A DNA stretch of 64,000 nucleotides from Skeletonema tropicum. Lineage: Eukaryota; Bacillariophyta; Thalassiosirophyceae; Thalassiosirales; Thalassiosiraceae. Position 1 is the first letter of the stretch, and each line of letters begins with the position of its first letter. Of the stretch, positions 9,869-17,523 are shown piece by piece. Position numbers and translations under genes: made by a program. The notes beneath the pieces are model-generated. The model was not told the DNA's origin and searched no databases. It saw only the letters and a list, made by a program, of their open reading frames with translations. The stretch is taken from NCBI GenBank assembly GCA_037178625.1, contig CM074129.1, positions 1,798,001 through 1,862,000 of the forward strand, given 5' to 3'.

Positions 9869-10132
9869 TTAATGTGCGTATTCAAATACGCAGGTCACGC
9901 CCGTATATACGCCGTGCGTATTCGAATACGCAGAACCTGTGCGTATTCGAATACGCAGAACTAACCTGTGCGTATTCGAATATATGTACGCAGAACCTGT
10001 GCGTATTCGAATACGCAGATCCTGTGCGTATTCGAAACGCAGAACCTGTGCGTATTCAAAAACGCAAAAATACGCAGAACCTGTGCGTATTCAAACACGC
10101 AAGTTTGCTGCGTATTGAAATACGCAGGTTCT
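9869..10132. repeat. Subterminal array of GTGCGTATTCGAATACGCAG palindromes
   Basis: About ten copies of a ~25 bp unit, each centred on the palindrome GCGTATTCGAATACGC and usually followed by AACCT. Several units are degenerate (TTCAAAAACGC, TTGAAATACGC) or expanded. The unit matches the palindrome in both terminal repeats and a single variant at about 14493 (TGCGTATTTGACTACGCA). Arrays like this next to transposon ends are often transposase-binding sites; that role is inferred. Confidence 0.9.
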
Positions 10133-10238
10133 GTGCCTCCGAAATTCACATCCATCGGGCACCCATGCCGGGCGGTGCTGGTGGTCCGGGTTCTAGTATT
10201 GTAATTGATGAGCAACATAGAGAATAACAAGCTCCTTA

Positions 10239-10658
10239 TTAAATATTAAGAGACATCAATGCATAGCCTTTTCGATAAGTAGACATACATTTGTCGCTTC
10301 CACATGTCCACATATTTGGCTTACATGCACAGTTGCAGTAGGGGCACCCACTAGTTTTATATGGATAATAAATATCCCAATTCATTCGATCTACCATTTT
10401 TGAAGCTTCGACTAACGCTGTTGGTTGATCCTCCGTCACATCGCCACATTTGAAGCTGCAACTATAATCCATTGTCGTGTTCTCTTCGCACCACTCTTTA
10501 AGATAGTCAAAAGTAATTTGTGTCTCTCTTTGCCAAGAAAACACATTCTTCACTTCATCTGGCGTAACAGCAACATATCCAAACGCATTGAAATGCATTG
10601 CGGTTTGATATGCATAGTCATTTAGAAGTGCTTCCATTTGTATTTGCTCTGCACTCAT
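10239..10658 (-). CDS. Small Cys-rich protein of the TIR element, function unknown
   Basis: 139 residues from the ATG at 10658. The N-terminal two thirds is mixed alpha/beta-like with no motif I recognise. The C-terminus holds GCPYCNCACKPNMWTCGSDKC, a Cys-rich segment that could bind one or two zinc ions. It lies just inside the palindrome array and is divergent from the acidic protein gene at 10706, with 47 bp between start codons, so the two may share a promoter. DNA binding is possible but not shown. Confidence 0.55.
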   Translation of the reverse strand: MSAEQIQMEALLNDYAYQTAMHFNAFGYVAVTPDEVKNVFSWQRETQITFDYLKEWCEENTTMDYSCSFKCGDVTEDQPTALVEASKMVDRMNWDIYYPYKTSGCPYCNCACKPNMWTCGSDKCMSTYRKGYALMSLNI

Positions 10659-10705
10659 GATTCTTCCTAACTCTTTGTTATTGCATTCGATTTACATAAG
10701 GATTC

Positions 10706-11182
10706 TTGAATAATCAACTCACAAGTGGGGGTGTCTCAATGCCAAAATCAAAGAACAACGTTCGGGTTGCACCTATTGGTTTGGAACAGGTTGTTGAGTG
10801 TAGCTCGAACTTCAAAGTTCCGACACAACTCTATGACATTGAAGGGGATGATGATGTCGTATTTGATTCAACACAGAATGATGATGCCATGGTGGGTGAC
10901 GATGACAGTGATGATGGTATAGTGAAAGGTGGCTCGGGTAACTTGTATTGTGATTACCTTCCCATGTATGGCACAATAACTAAGCTATGCAAAGGGCTTG
11001 GTAATGAAGGCGAAGAGATTCTTCAGAATGGTTTAAGAGGAATAAGGCAACAACTATTGGAGGCACACGCACGTGAAGACAGAAGGACAACGAATGAAAT
11101 GCCACATGTTTTGAAGCAAAAGGGAAAAGCAACGCGAAAGTGTAAGCCTGGAAGTCCTAATAAGAGTAGAGGAGGTACATGA
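10706..11182 (+). CDS. Acidic protein of the TIR element, function unknown
   Basis: 158 residues; MPKSKNNVRVA at 10739 is an alternative start. The middle is strongly acidic (EGDDDVVFDSTQNDDAMVGDDDSDD), followed by a short conserved-looking segment (YLPMYGTITKLCKGLG) and a basic tail (KQKGKATRKCKPGSPNKSRGG). This charge layout suits a nuclear or chromatin-associated protein, but no family is recognised. It is convergent with the dioxygenase-like gene, 69 bp away. Confidence 0.5.
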   Translation: MNNQLTSGGVSMPKSKNNVRVAPIGLEQVVECSSNFKVPTQLYDIEGDDDVVFDSTQNDDAMVGDDDSDDGIVKGGSGNLYCDYLPMYGTITKLCKGLGNEGEEILQNGLRGIRQQLLEAHAREDRRTTNEMPHVLKQKGKATRKCKPGSPNKSRGGT

Positions 11183-11251
11183 TGTTTGGTGTTGTTCAAT
11201 AGTGTAAATTTATTTAGTAAGTGATTCATGTTTCTACTATTGTATGTTTCT

Positions 11252-12943
11252 TTATTTGGTTTGGGTATTTTGACGCTTCTTAGACCTAGTTTGAACTCCA
11301 CTATCACACTGAGTCTCCGTTGCCTCCACCTCCTTCCCCTGTTTGGTTCCACCCTGTTGGATATCTTCCTTTACCTGTTGCTTCATTGTGGTAAGTTGTT
11401 CGATGACTTCATCTAACAACTGTATCAACTCCTCCTTCTTATATTTGGGGTTTGATCGTGTAGACTTGCAACCAACAGATAAGCGTTTGGCAAGCACAGA
11501 ACACTGTTCACTCGCATTTGATGGCGTCAACATATTGAACAAGTGGGGCTGAGTCATTCCTATTAGGTCGACGTCCAATTGAAAGTCGTTGATATCTACA
11601 TCATGATGATCAGATACAACATATGAATGCAAGGAAGGATGACATTCCTGATTATCATACTGTGAGGCAGGAATGGATGCGCCAGCATGAGGACAGTCCC
11701 CTAAGAAAAAAATAGCCTGACCGAAATGAACGTGAATCAATAAGCCAGCAATGAGAATATCCCTACCTTTCGATGAAAGGGGAATCATTAATGACCCAGG
11801 TTTGCCACGCCCGCGAAGTCTTGGATTTGTTGATACGGAGTAGGAATCTACTGTGTCGCAGAAATCTTTATGAATCGGTTGATGACAATAACCATAATCA
11901 TCACAATCCACTCCGTCCCCCTTCTTACCACCAAACAGAAGTGTTGGCACAGCAAGTTTTAGGTGATGTTCGTTCTTGGGGCCATATTTATCGATGTTGT
12001 AGTTACCAATAGTATGATCTGGACATTTACTCAGGCGGATATCTGCAAAATTGCCAAGCTCGGTTGGTAAGTTCATCGTGTTGGCAAACCATAAAGCAAT
12101 TCTTGATTGCAATATGCCGTGGCGAGCCGCATATGTAACACCATCGATGAGATACTTTGCAACAAGGTCAGGGTCATCTGCGATATTATCAAGTTCAATA
12201 TAATATCGCTCGTCATAATGATAGGTACCATTGAAATCGGCAGTGTGATTGTCAATTTTGGTGCCACCATGATCGCCTTCAATGCCTACTTGATGCAAAT
12301 GCTGTACCATGCCTTCGTAGGGAGACCATTCCGTACCATCGTTATGAGACCATGAGTTTTGGTCCAACTCTTGGTCACTGTAGTCCAGTGGCAGCTGGGT
12401 TGGTTGGAAAAGCAAATCAGTTGTTGGGAAAGGCACAATAATGTAGCCACTGCCCTCATACTCTCTGTCCATCAAATAATTACGACGACTTTTCCACGGT
12501 GTAGTGCACTGTTGACAGTGAGGATAGAGAGATAGCACTTTGGCAGATATATACATTCCTCCATCTACCTCCACCATTGTGGTAAATTGGGCGGTGGCAA
12601 CAACCTCAGCATAAATGTCGTCCTCGGTGCTGCCAGTTGTCATGCAACGTGAACAATATAGCATATGGTTTCTGGTGTCCCCAGCTTTGGCTTTAGGAAG
12701 TTCTCTTCGAGAGTGGCCGGGTGCAAAGGAATTACTATGTGTGCGTATCTTTTTCAGATCATCACTCATCCACAGTTGGGTAGGTGAATACCCATAAATC
12801 TCTAGCTGCTTATTTATTTGATTGAGACAAGTACTGTAAGTTTCTGCTGATGCATTCCTTTGCTTGGGATCCACTTTTTCCCCATCTACACGACTGGGGA
12901 AGACGGCACTGGCAAGCCCTTCAGGGGTGGTGTAGTCAACCAT
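11252..12943 (-). CDS. Probable 2OG-Fe(II) dioxygenase encoded by a TIR element
   Basis: 563 residues from the ATG at 12943. Two CxxC pairs (Cys97/Cys100 and Cys143/Cys146) suggest a zinc-binding module in the N-terminal half. Residues ~325-440 resemble a double-stranded beta-helix oxygenase: IHKD (His358, Asp360) as the HxD pair, then GQAIFFLGDCPHAGAS with His419 as the distal iron ligand, and PSLHSYV where related algal and viral proteins usually read N-R-L-H-x-Y. The 2OG-binding Arg seems replaced there (Pro-Ser-Leu-His), so cofactor use is uncertain. A Lys/Thr/Gln-rich tail follows a short coiled coil (ELIQLLDEVIEQLTTMKQQ). TET/JBP-type dioxygenases are known companions of KDZ transposons in other eukaryotes; whether this belongs with them is untested. 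Confidence 0.6.
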   Translation of the reverse strand: MVDYTTPEGLASAVFPSRVDGEKVDPKQRNASAETYSTCLNQINKQLEIYGYSPTQLWMSDDLKKIRTHSNSFAPGHSRRELPKAKAGDTRNHMLYCSRCMTTGSTEDDIYAEVVATAQFTTMVEVDGGMYISAKVLSLYPHCQQCTTPWKSRRNYLMDREYEGSGYIIVPFPTTDLLFQPTQLPLDYSDQELDQNSWSHNDGTEWSPYEGMVQHLHQVGIEGDHGGTKIDNHTADFNGTYHYDERYYIELDNIADDPDLVAKYLIDGVTYAARHGILQSRIALWFANTMNLPTELGNFADIRLSKCPDHTIGNYNIDKYGPKNEHHLKLAVPTLLFGGKKGDGVDCDDYGYCHQPIHKDFCDTVDSYSVSTNPRLRGRGKPGSLMIPLSSKGRDILIAGLLIHVHFGQAIFFLGDCPHAGASIPASQYDNQECHPSLHSYVVSDHHDVDINDFQLDVDLIGMTQPHLFNMLTPSNASEQCSVLAKRLSVGCKSTRSNPKYKKEELIQLLDEVIEQLTTMKQQVKEDIQQGGTKQGKEVEATETQCDSGVQTRSKKRQNTQTK

Positions 12944-13057
12944 CTTTATTTTACTTGTGTTACTGGGTTTCAGTCTTTGTCCAAGCTTCGGTAGAAGATT
13001 AGAGCTGTAGTTCTTTTGATTATGGTGGTGATGGGCTCAAATTTTGCTGTGGTGTTT

Positions 13058-13109
13058 CTCCTCCTCCTCCTCCTCCTCCTCCTCCTCCTCCTCCTCCTCC
13101 TCCTCCTCC
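13058..13109. repeat. (CTC)n microsatellite, left of nested element
   Basis: About 17 CTC units. A matching shorter CCT tract lies at 14373-14393, directly to the right of the nested 13114-14372 element. This suggests that element inserted into the microsatellite. Confidence 0.9.
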
Positions 13110-13113
13110 CATG

Positions 13114-14372
13114 CACCCTACATAGGATCTTCTGTCACATGTGGGAGTCCTCTTCAGAGGGACTCTGCACATGTGCAGAGACCCTACCTTATATTTTGGA
13201 CAAAAACTGCGCCGAGGCTTTGCAACATGCCTTCAAAACCTCTCCTATGGCCGATTTGCGCCATGTCAATGTCATCGCCCACACAGCACCAATAACGGCG
13301 ATCAATAGCTTAAATTGTACACAATACCCATCTGAATTAAAGTGCTGCGGCTTTCTGCTGCCGCTGTTGAGCTCAATCCATAAAAAAATATTTATTATTT
13401 TGCTAGTAAATTAACATGATAATGTGATGACATCCATTTCACTCCCCCTCCATGATTCCCTTTGATAAATATAGGCGCAAACTGTTATTTATGATAGTAT
13501 AAAGCTATTTAATTGTTTAGAGCGTTCAGATCCATTGTTTATTGGTTGATTGTTGTGGTCACTATTTTTTTATGTACATAACATGTAAATTATGTACATG
13601 ACATGTTGTTGGTGTTTTGGGAGCATGGGGGGCCTTTATTATTCCCTCCAAGTAGTAGAATTATTAGTTCATATCATGGTTGGTTGAGGAGAGGCGCTTG
13701 GGGGTTGTTATTATTGTTTGTCTCTCCACATGAACACCACTAAGGTGAGGGTCAAATAGAGCAAAAAAATAGGTGACAGGTGTTGTGTTATTATTCCATC
13801 AGTGGCACTTTGTTGATGTTACCCTGCCACTGAGACCTCGCCATGGGTGTTATCTAATGGATGCACCTTCAATTCTTGGTAAATATCATTCCATATGGAG
13901 TGTAGAGTGGACACAACTGTGTTGAAGGTGCCAAAAGTGCCCCAAAAATCAGTGTTGTGTTAATATTTCCATTAATGCCGCTTCTTCGATGTTACCCTGC
14001 CACCAACACCTCGCCATGGGTATTAGGTAATGATTGCACCGCCGGTTGTGGGGGGATATGATGGATTATTGAGCGTAGAGTCGAATGCTCCGTCGACGTC
14101 GATCTCGACACCCTCCGTCGAGACCATGGTAATGGTGTTATTAATATGTTGAAAGATGCTGTAGGATGGGTTTCACCGTAGTAAGATCACTAACAAAATG
14201 GTTGAGCAAAATTGCAAAGCCTCGACACAGCCGGTAGCTCCCCAACTAACTAGTAAATAGTTAGTGGGCCCCTAAACTGAAGATCCAAAATAAGGTAGGG
14301 TCTCTGCACATGTGCAGAGTCCCTGCCTCTGAAGAGGACTCCCACATGTGACAGAAGATCCTATGTAGGGTG
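13114..14372. mobile_element. Nested inverted-repeat element in a CTC microsatellite
   Basis: Left arm 13114-13200 and right arm 14285-14372 are inverse complements over ~85 bp (CACCCTACATAGGATCTTCT..., with the palindromes TGTCACATGTG and CTGCACATGTGCAG). The interior has no gene. It contains an imperfect ~100 bp direct duplication (about 13773-13872 and 13948-14044, each with TGTTACCCTGCCAC). The palindrome CTGTCACATGTGACAG also occurs near the outer element's left end (9824-9840). Confidence 0.7.
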
Positions 14373-14693
14373 TCCTCCTCCTCCTCCTCCTCCTTCGTCA
14401 GATAATTTTTGAATTTGAGAGTCCGTCTCTACTGGAGTTTAGAGCCGAAGCTTGCTGCTGCCGCACACAATTTTGTTGGGGTTACAACCTTCTGCGTATT
14501 TGACTACGCAAGCATAAAAATGAGGCATTACACATCTCTTTTGTGTTTCTTTGGCTCCTTAGAACCGCAATGGTAAACCCATCCTACCATCTTCCGTTAG
14601 GTCTGAACATGAGAACAGACTGCTCGGGGATTTGGCCGTTTTCGGCGCAACTTTTAGGGCTTGAGCAGAGTCCATATTAAGGCAAAATATTTG

Positions 14694-16184
14694 TTAAGAT
14701 TCCTGAGTTGATTCGTCATCAGCTGTTGAATGTGCCGGAGGATCTTGGCGAGGGCTGTCTTCTTCAGCATTAGACATATCCATTTGACTGTCACTTGCAT
14801 TTGTATATCCTTTTGAATTGTTGTCCTTGTCGGATGTAGAAGTAGAGCTGTCGTCGTCAGATGATTCATCGTCGTTGTCACTAGAGGAGTCTGATTCTGC
14901 ACTATCAACGTCGGAAAGGATGTCGTTCTCATCGTGCGAGGGCCAACCATGACGTACTTTAAGATTTCCGTTAATTTTTCCCACTTGACGTAAAAGCTTG
15001 GCAATAAGTTTCTTTTGAACCTCTTTTTCTCGATCCTTCGTAGCCAATTCAGCAGTGTTTTCGGCGAGTTTCAACTTGGCAGTATCGTATTTCTTCTGTG
15101 GATTTTCGGTGAATGTATTCGTTTGCTCCGAAATGACTGTCGATGCATCGTACGAGACTCCCGTGCTGCGTGAATAGGCGGCATGCGTTTGACGGCCGGT
15201 AGGAAATTCAGCGTCGGGATGCATTCCTTTCTGTAGCAAAAGTTTGGCTCTTGCAGCAAGACGAGTAACATCAAGATGAAGATTTTCTGCCAAATTCTGT
15301 TCAAGATCCTGATTCTGAGTTCTAGCAGTCGCAGTAGAAACGGTCCAAGATTCTGAGTTCCAATTGCCGTCTTCGTCAGCCATAATGATGTCGTGATCAG
15401 ACTCAGTGAGGGACCTCGTCAGCAGAGCAACAACCATGTCATGGTGATATCCACATTTGATGGGCGTAGCTTCCGAGTTGACACATTCCTGGCAATCATC
15501 CGTACCATGATTCAGTTCAATCAGCGATAATCCCAATGTCATTAGAATTTCGCCCAAATATGATTTGCACCAGAGCAGGTAGGACAATCGATCGGGAGGG
15601 AGTAATGGTGTGGTGCAGAGGATGCGATCAGTGGGGTTGATGTTTTTCTTGGGTGGTGTTATCAATTTGGAACGTCTCCTACAATCAGCGGCATAATTAT
15701 CCAGTTCAAAATCCCTCGCTGATCCCACTATCGATGAAAAGATGTGCAACGATGATTTACACCAAAGCGGGTAGCTCGATTTATCGGGGGGAAGAGTTGA
15801 TGTGTTTTTCAATTTTGTCCGTCTCCGGCAATCGGCGACATAGTTACTCGATTCAAAATTCCACAATGATCTCCTCACCAAGACAAATCGATAGAGACGG
15901 TGCGGGACATTGGCAGCCACTGTCAATTGAGTATCTTGGAGATAGTTCAGTTGTTTTGTTGAGATCAACAATGAGGTGATGGGGAGTTGAAATTGTGATA
16001 TTTGTGGCCAGATTTTCAATCGGGTCCGTCTCCGGCAGTCGGCGACATAAATCCACGGTTGAAAATTCCACGATGATCTCTTCACCAAGACGAATCGATA
16101 GAGACGGTGTGGAGCATTGTCCCCCACAGTCAAGTGAGTATCTTGGTGCTGAAAAACGGTCTTACTACAAGGCTTCAACTCCAT
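14694..16184 (-). CDS. Acidic coiled-coil protein of the TIR element, function unknown
   Basis: The open frame is 496 codons. The part upstream of about 15383 is built from three ~200 bp repeats and may not be translated. MADEDGNWNSESW at 15383 is an attractive internal start, giving ~230 residues. From there the protein has a Leu-rich helical region (LEQNLAENLHLDVTRLAARAKLLLQ), a Lys/Glu coiled coil (YDTAKLKLAENTAELATKDREKE) and a very acidic Ser/Asp tail (SAESDSSSDNDDESSDDDSS). No catalytic motif is recognised. It lies next to the right terminal repeat. A structural or DNA-binding accessory role would be a guess. Confidence 0.5.
   Translation of the reverse strand: MELKPCSKTVFQHQDTHLTVGDNAPHRLYRFVLVKRSSWNFQPWIYVADCRRRTRLKIWPQISQFQLPITSLLISTKQLNYLQDTQLTVAANVPHRLYRFVLVRRSLWNFESSNYVADCRRRTKLKNTSTLPPDKSSYPLWCKSSLHIFSSIVGSARDFELDNYAADCRRRSKLITPPKKNINPTDRILCTTPLLPPDRLSYLLWCKSYLGEILMTLGLSLIELNHGTDDCQECVNSEATPIKCGYHHDMVVALLTRSLTESDHDIIMADEDGNWNSESWTVSTATARTQNQDLEQNLAENLHLDVTRLAARAKLLLQKGMHPDAEFPTGRQTHAAYSRSTGVSYDASTVISEQTNTFTENPQKKYDTAKLKLAENTAELATKDREKEVQKKLIAKLLRQVGKINGNLKVRHGWPSHDENDILSDVDSAESDSSSDNDDESSDDDSSTSTSDKDNNSKGYTNASDSQMDMSNAEEDSPRQDPPAHSTADDESTQES
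15560..16160. repeat. Three imperfect ~200 bp tandem repeats
   Basis: The word GTCTCCGGCAATCGGCGACA or close variants recur at about 15673, 15820 and 16026. Each copy is followed by TTC-AAATTCCACGATGATCT-like and CACCAA-like blocks. They sit subterminally near the right end of the 6.6 kb element. Confidence 0.75.
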
Positions 16185-16299
16185 CTTGAAAGAGGGACGA
16201 TGTACCTTTTGTACTAATTCCTACGTAGAACTCTTTTTAGCTTAAGTAAGTGATAGATCCATTTTGAGGCATGATGCGATAATTCCTCAGAGAAATTAT

Positions 16300-16372
16300 G
16301 GGTCATTTTGGTCCAGACTCACCTCTGCGTATTTGAATACGCGTGCTAACCGGGTATGGTTAGCGGCTGCCC
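16300..16372. repeat. Right 73 bp terminal inverted repeat
   Basis: Exact inverse complement of 9738-9810, ending GGTTAGCGGCTGCCC. Confidence 0.95.
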
Positions 16373-17320
16373 CCAACCAGACAGCGTTGGTTTCAGTTTG
16401 TTCACAGCTAATAGGATGAGATGAATAGCGAGTAATCCCAAAAGCTCCTCACGGTATGCACAAGCAGCAAGTGTCTTCTCAGAGAATTTACCAACGAGTC
16501 GGCCTCTCCCCTTGGAACACTCCATAATGAATGCAGCTGAGCAGATATCTGGGTACATCTCCTTGATAAAGGATCCGTCCGCCACACATACTAGTGATCC
16601 ATCTATAATAGCCGCCGCGAGGAACTCATAGCTCCCCGTCAGTTCAAGATCTTCCCACATCCACATGCTACCCCACTGGTCGAGGACTTCCCACAAAGTG
16701 CGAGGAGGTATAGACTGACCTGGGATTGGTGCATGACTTACCAAACGATATACCGCAGTATCTACCTCTTCTATCGTACACGCAACATTGTACTGAGCCT
16801 GGGCATGATCACCACCATCTTTCACATATCTCCGAGGGTTATTTTCTTGTGGAGTATATACCTCCATACGGTCGTTACCCATATGGCGGAACAGTCTATT
16901 CCATGCGACACAGTACCGCCACGGTTGAAGTTTGTGGCCAATGTGCACCCAATTTCCCAACCGGACGCTAAGTAAACCTCCTGGGGCTAATTGAGAGAGT
17001 GCCGACTTCCACACCTTAAAATCTTTTGACGATGGTTCCTCAACGGGGAAGTCAAGCTTAGACCACTTTTCATCCTCCCGCCGCAGCCTCTTCTTGTACC
17101 GTGGATCAATCTTCGAACCCCTCACACACAGTATATCCGATAAAAACAGAACTTGTTGGTTCAAGCGGACTCTGTTCAATTGCGGTAGTTCTTTTGGAGA
17201 GTACTGGAGATCTTCAAATACACACATGAGCCACTTGTCACCCACTCTTGGGAAGGGGTTGTCGATGTTATTCAATATTACCTTATACCCGAAGGTATCC
17301 AGATTGTTGCCTATTACCAT
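16373..17320 (-). pseudogene. Non-LTR retrotransposon pol, N-terminal part (post-RT region and first half of RNase H)
   Basis: The minus-strand frame from 17320 has NQQVLFLSDILCVRGSKID, homologous by eye to RKAQEALFLSDITSANGKYLE in the 46035-47624 frame. The first RNase H catalytic block follows (VCVADGSF) and then AYREELLGLLAIHL with the catalytic Glu. The frame is cut at 16372 by the 6.6 kb TIR element and resumes at 9737. No RT domain lies upstream of 17320, so the copy was already 5'-truncated, as is usual for non-LTR elements. Confidence 0.75.
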
Positions 17321-17523
17321 ACATATTTATAACAATAAGTACAAAATCGGCTCCATTTCCCCCCAACTCTAGAGAGCCTTGTTGGAGCTTGGATAATACT
17401 TCTGTATTTAGATGAGGTATCGAGGCTCTTCGTAAAAGTTACATTATGATTAGAAGTGTGAATGAAGAAATCTTGCAGACGCGCTTGTCTGTAAATTCTT
17501 CCTACTACTTACTCCCCTCCTTG
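17321..17523. other. Short spacer between retrotransposon remnant and LRR-dioxygenase gene
   Basis: No gene seen. This is the 3' flank of the LRR-dioxygenase gene. Confidence 0.5.

Larger units (their letters stand above)
9738..16372. mobile_element. 6.6 kb TIR element with 2OG-dioxygenase-like gene and palindrome array, no recognisable transposase
   Basis: Perfect 73 bp inverted repeats (9738-9810 and 16300-16372), starting GGGCAGCCGCTAACC, bound a segment inserted into a retrotransposon pol frame. No target duplication is visible: the flanks rejoin in frame without one. The inverted repeat contains its own small palindromes (GCTAACC...GGTTAGC and GCGTATTCAAATACGC). Next to the left repeat is an array of related palindromes. 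Four open frames lie inside: 10239-10658 (minus), 10706-11182 (plus), 11252-12943 (minus) and 14694-16184 (minus). A smaller inverted-repeat element (13114-14372) is nested in a CTC microsatellite. None of the frames looks like a DDE, Y-, HUH or RT enzyme to my eye. Confidence 0.85.

Noticed and set aside
9869..10132. Superficial likeness of the palindrome array to a CRISPR array
   Set aside because: There are no unique spacers of constant length, the repeats abut, no cas genes are present, and the genome is eukaryotic.
9865..10230. Open frames on both strands reading repeated CVFEYA / CAYSNT units
   Set aside because: They are translations of the palindrome array in several frames; symmetric repeats keep all frames open. 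Not genes.
11252..12943. Assigning the 563-residue protein to TET/JBP
   Set aside because: Only the HxD...H pattern is visible and the usual Arg position differs. A subfamily call needs profile searches.
13016..13414. Poly-leucine / poly-serine frames
   Set aside because: Created by the CTC microsatellite; no other coding signal.
9738..16372. Assigning the 6.6 kb element to KDZ, Crypton or Maverick
   Set aside because: No transposase, tyrosine recombinase, integrase or DNA polymerase motifs were seen, and no target duplication supports any of them.
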